NCBI GenBank assembly: GCA_017379815.1
Contig: JAFNVK010000039.1
Coordinates: forward strand, 1 to 19,955
Reading direction: 5' to 3'
DNA length: 19,955 nucleotides
Source: Clostridia bacterium
Lineage (GTDB): Bacteria; Bacillota; Clostridia; Oscillospirales; CAG-272
Shown here: one piece after another, positions 5,775-12,928 of the stretch
How positions within the stretch are numbered: position 1 is the first letter of the stretch
How the letters are laid out: each line of letters starts with the position of its first letter
Notes under the pieces: generated by a model
Seen by the model: the letters and a program-made list of their open reading frames with translations, nothing else
Database searches by the model: none
What the model was told of the DNA's origin: nothing
Position numbers and translations under genes: made by a program

Positions 5775-6389
5775 TTACTCCCAAATTCCTCGGAGGATCT
5801 CCAAAATCTTGAACCGTATGCGGTAAACCGGCCTCTCGGTCTCGGTGATGATCTTGTATTGCGGCGGCGTAAGTCCTACCTCGATAAACGCTCCCTCCGC
5901 CTCCTCGTCACTCACCGCCGCGTTCCCCAGACACAACGCGGGAAACAAGCAGCACCACCAGTTCTTCCCCTCGGCCTCCCCGATCTTCACCTGCAGGGAA
6001 AGATACTCCCCCGACGGAAAGCAGATCCCATCGTAGCTTCGCTCGGGATATTTCTCCTTCCCAAGCGTCACCTCGACCGCATTCTCCGCTCCCCTCTCGC
6101 GCAGGCGCGCCTCGGCCACCTCGCGAATACCGTCAAGATGCTCCAAAAGAAGTGCCTCCGCCTCATCGCGCTCCCGACACTCGGCCAGAAGCGGCGTGGT
6201 GTACGCAAGGACTGCGTCCCGCACCTCCAGCTTTAAGGCCTGGTCCTCCTCGCCGTCCGAATTGGCCAGCACGTGCAACCGCACCACGCTCTCGTAGATC
6301 TCCTCTTCCCCATGCACGGGCATCAGTCCGATAAAGAGCAATAGCGAAAACAAAACGAGCGTAAACGTAAGTATTCTGGCTTGCTGCAT
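5775..6389 (-). CDS. spoIIR: Stage II sporulation protein R
   Basis: A 204-residue protein with an N-terminal signal/anchor helix (residues 5-25) and the family signature 'VVRLHVLANSDGEEDQALKLEVRDAVL' (split here: VVRLHVLANSD, then QALKLEVRDAVL). SpoIIR is made in the forespore under sigma-F, exported to the intermembrane space and triggers the SpoIIGA protease to cut pro-sigma-E in the mother cell. Length is close to the Bacillus protein. I use ATG 6389 because GGAAGG lies 10 bases upstream; an in-frame ATG at 6422 would fall inside a hairpin loop. The Shine-Dalgarno is part of the 3' arm of that hairpin (6399-6444), and a sigma-F-like promoter overlaps the loop. This implies control separate from nrnA, whose stop is 79 bp upstream. 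Confidence 0.9.
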   Translation of the reverse strand: MQQARILTFTLVLFSLLLFIGLMPVHGEEEIYESVVRLHVLANSDGEEDQALKLEVRDAVLAYTTPLLAECRERDEAEALLLEHLDGIREVAEARLRERGAENAVEVTLGKEKYPERSYDGICFPSGEYLSLQVKIGEAEGKNWWCCLFPALCLGNAAVSDEEAEGAFIEVGLTPPQYKIITETERPVYRIRFKILEILRGIWE

Positions 6390-6398
6390 CAAAAAAAT

Positions 6399-6444
6399 CC
6401 TTCCTTTCGGTTTGTGATGCAATCATCATGTCCCGAAAGGAAGG
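6399..6444 (-). promoter_or_regulatory. Hairpin sequestering the spoIIR Shine-Dalgarno, terminator-like
   Basis: A perfect 12-bp inverted repeat: CCTTCCTTTCGG (6399-6410) and CCGAAAGGAAGG (6433-6444), with a further TGATG/CATCA pair inside the 22-base loop. On the minus strand the downstream arm holds the GGAAGG of spoIIR and is followed by A and seven T. It can therefore act as a terminator for nrnA or hide the ribosome site in read-through RNA. Confidence 0.75.
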
Positions 6445-6453
6445 CGTTTATTC
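6424..6453 (-). promoter_or_regulatory. Candidate sigma-F promoter for spoIIR
   Basis: Minus-strand GAATA (6453-6449), exactly 15 bp, then GGACATGATG (6433-6424). The Bacillus sigma-F consensus is GYATA-N15-GGNRANAHTR; this matches 4 of 5 and 8 of 10 positions. SpoIIR is a known sigma-F target, which supports the call; the match alone is not strong. Confidence 0.4.
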
Positions 6454-6468
6454 AAAAAGGGATGCGGA

Positions 6469-7470
6469 TCAGATCAATTCGTCCTCGCGGATGCAGTCCA
6501 CCAGCTTGCTCATGGCCTCGTCAATGTCGGCCGCCGTGACGGTACAGCCTGCGGCCTTCTCATGCCCCCCGCCCCCAAACTGTGCGCAAAGCGCGGCAAC
6601 GTCATAGGCGCAGGAGGAGCGCACCGACACGCGGAACACACCCGACGCACCCGATTGGCGAATGGCCACCGCGACCTTGACCCCGTCGAGCGAGCGGGCA
6701 AGCTCCACGAGGGTCCCCAAATGCTCGTCCGAAAGCGCAAGCGCAACCTTGAGCGCATAGGGGAAGGTGATCACGGCGATGCGGCCGTCGGCAAACAGGT
6801 GCAGATTGGAAATGCCTGCACTCTCGGCGCGAAGCAGCTCCATGCTCTTGCTCTCAAACAGACGGTGATTGATCTCTGCCGCGTCGATCCCGCCGGCAAG
6901 AAGCTCGGCGGCGCGCAGATGCGTTTCGGGGGTGACGTTGGAATAGCGGAAGCCGCCCGTGTCCGAGCTGATGGCGGCGTAAAGTGCCGTGCAAAGCTCC
7001 TCCGTGACCGTGATCCTGCCCTCGTTGGCCAGCTGACGGCAAAGGTCAAACAGGATCTCGCCCGTGGCCGCCGCCTCGGTGGAGATGTAATGGTCAGAAA
7101 AGACCGAGCAGGAGGCGTGATGGTCAATGGAAAGATCGATCCACTCACCGTAAAGCTCCCAAAGCTCGCCCAGCTGGGAGGGGGAGGCCGTGTCCACGCA
7201 GATCACGCGGTGAACGTCAAGCCCCTCGGGGATGGCCGAGGGAAGCACGCTCTTCTGCTCGCGATCCATCAAGAAGCGCAGCCGCTCGGGCACCTCGCTC
7301 TCGCAAACGCAGAAGGCACGCGAGCCAAGCTCACGCAGCACGCGCCTGAGCGCAAAGGCAGAGCCAACGGCGTCGGCGTCGGGATTGCGGTGAAACAGGA
7401 TCAGCGTGTCGGCCGGCTGCTCCAGGTAGGAAAGGACCTCCTCAAGGGTCCACGCGCGATATTCCCTCAT
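6469..7470 (-). CDS. nrnA: DHH/DHHA1 phosphoesterase, nano-RNase/pAp phosphatase (NrnA-type)
   Basis: A 333-residue DHH-family enzyme. The DHH domain carries 'NPDADAVGS' at 29-37, 'CVDTAS' at 91-96, 'DHHAS' at 116-120 and 'SSDTGGFRYSN' at 168-178, all metal-binding motifs. The C-terminal DHHA1 domain ends with 'GGGGHEKAAG'. NrnA enzymes degrade 2-5 nt RNAs and often also dephosphorylate pAp in the cytosol. Its ATG overlaps the rbfA stop by 4 bp (ATGA), an arrangement expected for the conserved rbfA-nrnA pair. The other members of the usual infB cluster (nusA, infB, truB) are absent here, so the pair has been moved away from its common context. Confidence 0.9.
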   Translation of the reverse strand: MREYRAWTLEEVLSYLEQPADTLILFHRNPDADAVGSAFALRRVLRELGSRAFCVCESEVPERLRFLMDREQKSVLPSAIPEGLDVHRVICVDTASPSQLGELWELYGEWIDLSIDHHASCSVFSDHYISTEAAATGEILFDLCRQLANEGRITVTEELCTALYAAISSDTGGFRYSNVTPETHLRAAELLAGGIDAAEINHRLFESKSMELLRAESAGISNLHLFADGRIAVITFPYALKVALALSDEHLGTLVELARSLDGVKVAVAIRQSGASGVFRVSVRSSCAYDVAALCAQFGGGGHEKAAGCTVTAADIDEAMSKLVDCIREDELI

Positions 7471-7850
7471 GCGTCCTCTCCGTCCTCGCCGTCGTTCTCC
7501 TCAGGCTCCTCGGAGATGTCCAGCGTCTCCAGGATCGAGGCGATGTGCGCGCCGTAGGCGATGGAGGTATCGGGCAGGAAGGTGAGCTCGGGAGTGATGC
7601 GCAGATTGAGCGTGCGCGCAAGCTCGCGGCGGATAAAGCCGCCTGCCGCACGCAGACCCGCGGCAACCTCCTTGGCGTCGCCGCGAAGCGCGGAATAATA
7701 GATCTTGGCGTATTTGAGGTCGGCCGTGCAATCCACTGCCGTGATGCTGACGAAGGAATCGCTGATGCGCGGATCCTTGACTCTGCGCAGAATGGAGGTC
7801 ATCTCCTTTTGCATCTCGTCGTTGATCCTGCCGCGTCTGTATTTTGCCAT
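7467..7850 (-). CDS. rbfA: 30S ribosome-binding factor A
   Basis: A 127-residue protein with the RbfA KH-like fold signature: 'RINDEMQKEMTSILRRVKDPRI' at the N-terminus (residues 8-29) and 'AKIYYSALRGD' in the second strand, then 'RRELARTLNLRITPELTFLPDTS'. It binds the 5' end region of 16S rRNA in late 30S maturation and is needed at low temperature. The C-terminus is a short acidic tail typical of many members. The ATG at 7850 has AAGGGGA upstream. I see no good promoter in the 124 bp before it, so transcription may come by read-through from the small membrane protein gene past the terminator at 7916-7947, or from a weak promoter I cannot identify. Confidence 0.92.
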   Translation of the reverse strand: MAKYRRGRINDEMQKEMTSILRRVKDPRISDSFVSITAVDCTADLKYAKIYYSALRGDAKEVAAGLRAAGGFIRRELARTLNLRITPELTFLPDTSIAYGAHIASILETLDISEEPEENDGEDGEDA

Positions 7851-7915
7851 ATGGGAAGGTCCCCTTTTCTTCAGAATTTATGCTCCCGTGCTTTGGAATT
7901 TTGCTTCTTGCAGAG

Positions 7916-7947
7916 AAAAATGCCTTCCCGCACGGAGGTGGGAAAGC
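7916..7947 (-). terminator. Intrinsic terminator after the 76-residue membrane protein
   Basis: On the minus strand GCTTTCCC (7947-7940) pairs with GGGAAGGC (7929-7922), including one G-U, and is followed by A and five T (7920-7916). It stands between that gene and rbfA and may act as a partial attenuator for the latter. Confidence 0.6.
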
Positions 7948-7974
7948 AAGATTCTCATCCGATTGTGGCGTGTC

Positions 7975-8205
7975 TTAGGCCATCTCCTCGGCGTTGGCAA
8001 TCACGTCGGCCGCGTCGGCCTCAAAGGAGGGCTCCTCCGAAAGCTCACCCGGCTCAAGCTCAAGCTCGGCCAGCTCCTCGGTCTCCTCAAGCAGCTCCTT
8101 CTTCTTGCGGAAGAACTTATAATAGACGAATGCGGCAGCGGCGCAAACGGCCGTCACGGCCAGGGCGACCTTGACAACGGTCCAAACGGCACTCTTCTTT
8201 TCCAT
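7975..8205 (-). CDS. Small single-pass membrane protein with acidic tail, unknown function
   Basis: The 76-residue protein has a short N-terminus (MEKKSAVWTVVK), one alanine- and valine-rich membrane helix at about 7-29, a basic stop-transfer stretch (KFFRKKK) and then a strongly acidic tail rich in Glu and Leu that may be helical. By the positive-inside rule the acidic tail is cytoplasmic. I recognise no family. The ATG at 8205 has AAAGAGG upstream; the longer frame to 8322 would overlap the promoter. It has its own TATACT promoter and a terminator, so it is a stand-alone gene divergent from prmC. The leader is about 70 nt. Confidence 0.75.
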   Translation of the reverse strand: MEKKSAVWTVVKVALAVTAVCAAAAFVYYKFFRKKKELLEETEELAELELEPGELSEEPSFEADAADVIANAEEMA

Positions 8206-8282
8206 GATTAAAACCTCTTTCTGTTCGCATTGCAGGAGGGTCATGCTCTGCCTGAAAACGTCATGCAAAATCCTACAGTACC

Positions 8283-8310
8283 AGTATACCATCTTTTTCG
8301 GAAAAAGCAA
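8283..8310 (-). promoter_or_regulatory. Promoter of the 76-residue membrane protein
   Basis: Minus-strand TTGCTT (8310-8305), a 16-bp spacer and TATACT (8288-8283), preceded by ATGG (extended -10). Confidence 0.6.
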
Positions 8311-8370
8311 GTGGATTTCCAAAGTTTTTTTCGTTTTTTTCGAAAATCTATTTCTTTTTTCCGGAATTTA

Positions 8371-8379
8371 TGATAAGAT
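8371..8379 (+). promoter_or_regulatory. Probable extended -10 promoter of prmC
   Basis: TGA directly followed by TAAGAT (8374-8379), with a T-rich upstream stretch but no recognisable -35. It would give a leader of about 35 nt to the prmC start at 8420. Confidence 0.4.
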
Positions 8380-8419
8380 GTTAGAGATAGGAAAAGCACG
8401 CAGGAAAGGAGGATACGCC

Positions 8420-9253
8420 ATGACCTATTCCGAAATTTGCCGAAGGCTGTCGGCATCGGGGATCGACAATGCCGAAGGGGAGGCCGCACGCCTGCTCGAG
8501 ACGTTTTGCGGCGTTTCCCCCGAGGCACTGCTTGCCGCTCCCGCGGAGCAGGACTATTCCTCCGACGCGCTGGAGAAGGCGCTCTCCAAGAGAGAAGCGC
8601 ACTACCCCCTGCAATACCTGCTCGGCGAGTGGGAGTTCTACCGCCAGACCTACGAGGTAAGCGCCGACTGCCTGATCCCGCGCTCGGATACCGAGATCCT
8701 CGTGGAGGAGGCGATCCGCCGTCTCCCCCAAGGGGCACGCTTTGCCGATCTCTGCACGGGCAGCGGCTGTATTGCGGTCTCGGTGCTTGCCGAGCGTCCC
8801 GACACGACGGCACTCGCGCTGGATAAATTTCCGCGCACGCTGGCGCTTGCCGAGCGCAACGCGCGCAAAAACGGCGTCTCGGATCGCTTTTTCCCCCGCC
8901 TTGACGACCTGCTCGCTCCGCGCGCGCCGCTCTGCGACGAGCCTCTGGACGCCATTTTGTCCAATCCCCCCTATATTCCCACCTCCACCCTTCCCTCCCT
9001 CTCGCCCGAGGTCAGATGCGAGCCCGAGGCGGCTCTGGACGGCGGCGAGGACGGACTCACCTTTTACCGCGCCCTTCTTGTTGACTATGCCAAATACCTC
9101 AAGGCGGACGGCTTTTTCCTTCTGGAGATCGGCTACGACCAGGCCGAGGCCGTTCAGCTCTTAGCTCGGGAAAACGGCTTTCCCGTTTGCCGTCTGTTCC
9201 GCGACTACGGAGGGCAGGACCGCGTCCTCCTTCTGCGCCGCACGGAAAAGTAG
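8420..9253 (+). CDS. prmC: Peptide chain release factor N5-glutamine methyltransferase
   Basis: A 277-residue class I SAM methyltransferase. The N-terminal helical domain (1-75) ends in 'PLQYLLGEWEFY', a PrmC hallmark. The SAM site is 'DLCTGSGCIAVS' at 110-121 and the catalytic motif is 'NPPY' at 182-185. The enzyme methylates the glutamine of the GGQ motif of RF1 and RF2. The start has AAAGGAGG just upstream. In many Firmicutes prmC follows prfA, but here it opens a plus-strand group with ddl and hemW. An in-frame opening to 8171 crosses the divergent promoters and is not used. Confidence 0.93.
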   Translation: MTYSEICRRLSASGIDNAEGEAARLLETFCGVSPEALLAAPAEQDYSSDALEKALSKREAHYPLQYLLGEWEFYRQTYEVSADCLIPRSDTEILVEEAIRRLPQGARFADLCTGSGCIAVSVLAERPDTTALALDKFPRTLALAERNARKNGVSDRFFPRLDDLLAPRAPLCDEPLDAILSNPPYIPTSTLPSLSPEVRCEPEAALDGGEDGLTFYRALLVDYAKYLKADGFFLLEIGYDQAEAVQLLARENGFPVCRLFRDYGGQDRVLLLRRTEK

Positions 9254-9310
9254 ACCGCTCGCCTCTCCGCTTCACCGCGACAACAGCACCGACGAAAGGA
9301 GTATTGTCCA

Positions 9311-10342
9311 TTGCATATCGTTGTACTTGCCGGGGGCTATTCCCCCGAGCGTGACGTTTCCCTCTCCTCGGGAAGCCTGATCGCCAACGCCCTGATCGAG
9401 CGCGGACATCGCGTTCTTCTTCTGGACGTATACGAGGGGCTTTCGGAGCTGCCAAGCGATACCGACGCACTCTTTCGCACAACGCCCTACGAGCGATCCC
9501 CCATTCCCTCCACCGTTCCGGATCTTGCCGCGCTCAAGTCGCGCGTTGGAAACGGCGACGCCCTGATCGGCCGCAACGTGCTTGCACTCTGCCGCATGGC
9601 CGACCGCGTCTTCCTTGCCCTGCACGGCGCGATGGGAGAGAACGGACAGCTGCAGGCCACGCTGGAGTCCTTTGGCATTCCGCACACGGGCTCGGACTAC
9701 GTCGGCAGTCTTCTGGCCATGGATAAGGATCTGACCAAGCGCCTGCTCTGCGACGCAGGACTTCCCACGCCCGAATGGATCTGCGCCACCCCCAAGACCA
9801 AGGAGGAGATCCTCCTTCGCGCTCCGCTCCCCTGCGTCGTCAAGCCCTGCTGCGGCGGCTCAAGCGTGGGCGTGACCATGGTGGAGGATCGCGCATCCCT
9901 TTCCGCCGCCCTTGACGAGGCCTTCCGCTGGGAGGATCGCGTTCTGGCCGAGCGCCGCATCACGGGGCGCGAACTGACCGTGGCGATCCTGGACGGCGAG
10001 GCTCTGCCTGCCGTGGAGATCCGCCCAAAGGTCGGCTTTTACGATTACGCCAACAAATACCAGGGAAGCACCGAGGAGCTTTGCCCCGCTCCCATCCCGA
10101 AGGAGACGGCCGACCGTCTGGCAAAGCTTTGCCTTGACGCCTTCCGCGTGCTTCGTCTGCGCCAATACGCCCGCTTTGACGTGATGCTCGACGAGGACGG
10201 AGAGCTCTATATTCTCGAGGCCAACACCCTGCCCGGCATGACGCCGACGAGCCTCCTCCCCCTGTCCGCGCAGGCGGCGGGGATCTCCTACGGCGAGCTT
10301 TGCGAGCGTCTGATCGCTCTGCCCGACGCGAGGGAAGGCTGA
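9311..10342 (+). CDS. ddl: D-alanine--D-alanine ligase
   Basis: A 343-residue ATP-grasp ligase that makes D-Ala-D-Ala for peptidoglycan. Motifs: 'LAGGYSPERDVSLSSG' at 6-21, 'LALHGAMGENG' at 102-112, 'GIPHTGSDYVGSLLAMDKDLTK' spanning 122-143, 'VVKPCCGGSSVGV' at 176-188, and 'ILEANTLPGMTPTS' at 301-314 with the metal ligands. The omega-loop reads 'FYDYANKY' (243-250); the tyrosine there matches D-Ala-D-Ala rather than D-Ala-D-Lac ligases such as VanA, so no vancomycin-type function is indicated. Translation starts at a TTG (9311) with AAAGGAG about 10 bases upstream; no ATG is available before the first conserved strand. It lies 57 bp after prmC and 4 bp before hemW. Confidence 0.93.
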   Translation: MHIVVLAGGYSPERDVSLSSGSLIANALIERGHRVLLLDVYEGLSELPSDTDALFRTTPYERSPIPSTVPDLAALKSRVGNGDALIGRNVLALCRMADRVFLALHGAMGENGQLQATLESFGIPHTGSDYVGSLLAMDKDLTKRLLCDAGLPTPEWICATPKTKEEILLRAPLPCVVKPCCGGSSVGVTMVEDRASLSAALDEAFRWEDRVLAERRITGRELTVAILDGEALPAVEIRPKVGFYDYANKYQGSTEELCPAPIPKETADRLAKLCLDAFRVLRLRQYARFDVMLDEDGELYILEANTLPGMTPTSLLPLSAQAAGISYGELCERLIALPDAREG

Positions 10343-10346
10343 CGGC

Positions 10347-11480
10347 ATGAAGACGCTTGGCCTTTACCTGCATATCCCCTTCTGCAAAAGCAAGTGCCTC
10401 TACTGCGACTTCTGCTCCTTCCCGCGACCGAAGGAGGAGACGGTCAACGCCTACGTGGATGCGCTCTGCCGCGATCTGCAGTCCCGGGGGGAGCGCTGCC
10501 GCGGCTACACCGTGGACACCCTTTACCTTGGCGGAGGCACGCCGACGCTACTCTCCGAGGAGCAGATGACGCGCGTGATGCAAGCCGTCCGCGACGCCTT
10601 TTCGCTCGCGCCCGACGCCGAGATCACCGCCGAATGCAATCCGCGCACGGGCGATCCTGCCTATTTTCGCCATCTGCGCGCGCTTGGCTTCAACCGCTTG
10701 AGCATTGGCCTGCAGAGCGCACACAAGGAGGAATTGAAGGCCCTTGGCCGCACGCACACCCTCGACGACTTCTGCCGCACGGCGGAGAGCGCACGCGAGG
10801 CAGGCTTTGCCAACCTCTCGGCCGACGTGATGCTCGGCATTCCCCATCAAACGAAAGAGAGCTACCTCGACACCCTGCGCGCCCTGCTTGCGCTCTCGCC
10901 CGACCACGTCTCGGCCTACGGCCTCTCAGTTGAGGAGGGCACGCCCTTTGGCCGCATGGGGGATCGCCTGGTCCTGCCCGACGAGGAGCAAACGCGCGAG
11001 ATGTACCTTCTTGGCGCGACCCTGCTCGAGGCAAACGGCCTTTTGCAATACGAGATCAGCAATTTTGCGAAAAAAGGGTATGAATCCCGTCACAATTTGA
11101 AATACTGGAATTGCGAGGAATACCTCGGCTTGGGTCCTGCGGCCTACTCCGACCTCTTTGGCGAGCGCTTTGGCAACTCGCGCGACCTTGCCGCCTTTCT
11201 TGCAGGACGGGATATCACCGCCGAGCGCGAGACCCCCTCCCAAGAGGAACGCCTGCAGGAATACGTGATGCTTCGTCTTCGCCTTACCGAGGGGATCGTG
11301 GAGGAGGACTTCTCCGCCCGCTTTGGCACAAGCTTTGCCGATCGCTTTTCCGCGCCTCTTGCGCCCTACCTTGCCCGCGGCCTGGTTCTCCGCACGAAGG
11401 ACGGCTACGCCCTCTCCCGCGAGGGAATGCTTTTGAGCAACGCCATTCTCTCCGACCTTCTGGATTTTTCCCAAGTGTAA
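10347..11480 (+). CDS. hemW: Radical SAM haem chaperone HemW (formerly HemN-like)
   Basis: A 377-residue radical SAM protein. The cluster motif is C13-x3-C17-x2-C20 (CKSKCLYC), preceded by 'LYLHIPF', with 'YLGGGTPTLL' following and 'YEISNFAKKGYESRHNLKYW' in the C-terminal half, all typical of HemW. Length and the lack of the HemN N-terminal extension favour a haem-trafficking protein over an oxygen-independent coproporphyrinogen oxidase, though annotation pipelines often mix the two. The start is 4 bp after ddl, with GGAAGG inside the ddl end, so it is co-transcribed. The last five codons and the stop lie inside the first copy of a 43-44-bp tandem repeat (11465-11594). Confidence 0.92.
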   Translation: MKTLGLYLHIPFCKSKCLYCDFCSFPRPKEETVNAYVDALCRDLQSRGERCRGYTVDTLYLGGGTPTLLSEEQMTRVMQAVRDAFSLAPDAEITAECNPRTGDPAYFRHLRALGFNRLSIGLQSAHKEELKALGRTHTLDDFCRTAESAREAGFANLSADVMLGIPHQTKESYLDTLRALLALSPDHVSAYGLSVEEGTPFGRMGDRLVLPDEEQTREMYLLGATLLEANGLLQYEISNFAKKGYESRHNLKYWNCEEYLGLGPAAYSDLFGERFGNSRDLAAFLAGRDITAERETPSQEERLQEYVMLRLRLTEGIVEEDFSARFGTSFADRFSAPLAPYLARGLVLRTKDGYALSREGMLLSNAILSDLLDFSQV

Positions 11481-11594
11481 TACTCTGCCCCTTCCCGAAA
11501 AAATCGGTTTTTTCCCAAGTGTAATGCCCTTCCCCTTCCCGAAAAAATGCGTTTTTCCCAAAGCGTAATGCTCTGCCTCTTTCCGAAAAAATGT
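11465..11594 (+). repeat. Triple tandem repeat, 43-44-bp period, overlapping the hemW stop
   Basis: Three copies begin with a T-run and CCCAA (CCC at 11470, 11514 and 11557) and end with CCGAAAAAAT. Copies 1 and 2 share CCCAAGTGTAAT exactly; copy 3 has CCCAAAGCGTAAT. The TAA in copy 1 is the hemW stop. Adjacent A6 and T6 runs across each junction can form short A/T hairpins, which could help end transcription. No spacer differences of CRISPR type are seen. Confidence 0.75.
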
Positions 11595-11604
11595 GGAAAG
11601 GGAC

Positions 11605-11633
11605 TTGACAAGACCCCCACTCTCATGTACAAT
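11605..11633 (+). promoter_or_regulatory. Promoter of the DUF1292 gene
   Basis: A perfect TTGACA (11605-11610), 17-bp spacer and TACAAT (11628-11633). It starts 11 bp after the last repeat copy and would be a strong sigma-A promoter, with a leader of about 36 nt. Confidence 0.8.
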
Positions 11634-11675
11634 AAAAGCAAGACCAAGAACATCAAATAAAGGAGCCTGATACAT

Positions 11676-11972
11676 ATGGATAACAACAACGAGCGCGAAT
11701 TTTTTACCCTGACCGACGAGGAGGGCAACGAGATCGAATTTGAGCTGATCGGCGTAGCCGAGAGAAACGGCGTCACCTACTACGCCATGATCCCCGTGGA
11801 GGAGACCGAGGGCGGCGACGACGGCTTTTGCGAGTACGTGGTCCTGCGCGCCGAGAAGGACGAGAACGGCGAGGACACCCTGGTAACGGTGGACGACGAT
11901 GACGAATTTGACGACATTGCCGACTATTTTGACGACATGTTCTCCGAGGAGATCGACTACGACGCAAACTGA
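11676..11972 (+). CDS. DUF1292 family protein (YrzB-like)
   Basis: A 98-residue very acidic protein matching DUF1292 by the opening 'FTLTDEEGNEIEFELIGVAERNGVTYYAMIPVEE' pattern (a two-strand repeat, here summarised as TDEEGNE..FEL and GVTYYAM) and the tail rich in Asp and Glu. The family is widespread in Firmicutes, often beside ruvX and mltG, but its function is not known. Those neighbours are absent here. AAAGGAG precedes the ATG by about 10 bases and a consensus promoter lies upstream. The gene ends just before the probable 6S RNA with no terminator between, so both may share a transcript. Confidence 0.85.
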   Translation: MDNNNEREFFTLTDEEGNEIEFELIGVAERNGVTYYAMIPVEETEGGDDGFCEYVVLRAEKDENGEDTLVTVDDDDEFDDIADYFDDMFSEEIDYDAN

Positions 11973-11990
11973 TTCTCCGCAAAGCACAGA

Positions 11991-12131
11991 ACGCCTCCTG
12001 CCGTGTGCGTGATGATCGGCGATATGAACCCACAACTGATTAAAGGAGTCCAACCTCGACGGCGGTTTGCAGACCTCCCTTGTGCGAGCATCGATTGACT
12101 TGTCTCGGCCGCACACGGATGCTGGGAGCAG
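11991..12131 (+). ncRNA. ssrS: Probable 6S RNA
   Basis: The segment folds as one long rod. CCGTGTGCG (12001-12009) pairs perfectly with CGCACACGG (12110-12118), extended outward by CTCC/GGAG (11995-11998 with 12125-12128). Near the tip AAGGAG (12033-12038) faces CTCCCTT and AACC faces GGTT. Between them lies a large, mostly unpaired bubble on both strands. This closing stem, bubble and apical stem is the layout of 6S RNA, which binds sigma-A RNA polymerase as an open-promoter mimic. It also resembles my memory of clostridial ssrS sequences, but I cannot run a covariance search. The ends are approximate. No promoter is visible between it and the DUF1292 gene, so it may be processed from that transcript or start inside that gene. 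Sequence to the terminator (12132-12236) holds a small CCCTG/CAGGG hairpin. Confidence 0.68.
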
Positions 12132-12236
12132 TAAAGCCGCGGCGCGGACACCGCCCTGGAAAACAGGGTTTCAACTTCCCGATTACACGGCTCGGCGGGT
12201 TTTTGACCTGCACCCAAAAAAGCAGGCAGATGAAAT

Positions 12237-12273
12237 AAAAGAGCAGCGAACGCAAACCGTTCGCTGCTCTTTT
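12237..12273. terminator. Strong bidirectional intrinsic terminator
   Basis: A perfect 12-bp stem (12241-12252 with 12258-12269), a CAAAC loop, four T after it and four A before it. It serves the DUF1292/6S transcript on the plus strand and the convergent membrane protein gene ending at 12293. Confidence 0.9.
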
Positions 12274-12292
12274 GGTATATTCAAGGGGGGGA

Positions 12293-12904
12293 TTACTGGC
12301 GGCGGATCTTTTTACGGAAACCGAAAACAAAGAGAAGTACGCCGGCTACCGCAAGGCCGAGCATCCCGAGAAGCCCCCCTATCTCCACAGGAGATTGCTG
12401 AAGCATACCCGTGGTGCCGTAAATGCCGAGAAAAGCAAGAATTGCTCCCCAAATCATCTTTTTCTTGCTTCTGATCGGGGTGTTTCTCCATGCATCAAAC
12501 CGTTCTTCGAGCTCTTTGACTTCTTTCTCCGAAAGATCGGACACACCGTACATCGGATCGCCGACGATCTTGCTGCCCTGGCTCAGGATGTTCAACTCAA
12601 CCATCTGTCGGTCGTCCACCATAATGTTGATTTCCCAGCCCTCGCCCATGTTACGGATTGCGCTTTGAGCCTCCAGCGTATCCAGAACGGCTCCATTAGA
12701 GGACGTATGCGTATAAAGCGTTGCTTGCAGCTTTCCGGACTTTCTTTGAAAATCCGGCGCGGAATAAACCATGAGCGCATGGTGTCCGGGTGTCAACTCA
12801 TAGGTCATATCGTCATTGATGGCAAATGATTTTGCCCCATCAACGGATAAATACCCACCAAAGTTTTTGTTTCCGTCTATGACGGTGTGAAGATAAGCAG
12901 ACAT
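12293..12904 (-). CDS. Membrane protein of unknown function with N-terminal soluble domain
   Basis: A 203-residue protein. Residues 1 to about 115 look like a beta-rich domain (alternating hydrophobic pattern, 'GGYLSVDGAKSF', 'YELTPGHHALMVY'), followed by an acidic helix with 'LSEKEVKELEERFDAWRNTP' around 120-140, a basic KKK and two membrane helices at about 150-165 and 172-194, ending FGFRKKIRRQ. The two helices with both flanks basic suggest that the N-domain and C-terminus face the cytoplasm. I do not recognise the family. GAGGAAG precedes the ATG at 12904. It diverges from an Xre regulator and shares its promoter-operator, so it is probably the regulator's target. Its base composition is more AT-rich than the surrounding housekeeping genes, which may point to acquisition. 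Confidence 0.75.
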   Translation of the reverse strand: MSAYLHTVIDGNKNFGGYLSVDGAKSFAINDDMTYELTPGHHALMVYSAPDFQRKSGKLQATLYTHTSSNGAVLDTLEAQSAIRNMGEGWEINIMVDDRQMVELNILSQGSKIVGDPMYGVSDLSEKEVKELEERFDAWRNTPIRSKKKMIWGAILAFLGIYGTTGMLQQSPVEIGGLLGMLGLAVAGVLLFVFGFRKKIRRQ

Positions 12905-12928
12905 AAAAACTTCCTCCAAAGAATAAAA

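Noticed and set aside
5491..5826. 111- and 96-codon frames in the repeat region
   Set aside because: They cross hairpins and direct repeats, show Arg/Ala-rich shadow-like composition and lack start signals.
9311..10342. VanA-type D-Ala-D-Lac ligase
   Set aside because: The omega-loop tyrosine of the D-Ala-D-Ala type is present, and no vanH/vanX-like genes are next to it.
11465..11594. CRISPR array
   Set aside because: Three copies repeat along their entire length with no variable spacers, and there are no cas genes.
10926..12116. 396-codon minus-strand open frame crossing hemW, the tandem repeat and the DUF1292 gene
   Set aside because: It runs over three unrelated features and a strong plus-strand promoter, and gives no recognisable protein.
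11991..12236. Large SRP RNA or tmRNA
   Set aside because: The conserved SRP apical GGAAG-type loop motif and the Alu domain strings are absent, and there is no tRNA-like end or tag frame; the rod with a central bubble fits 6S RNA better.
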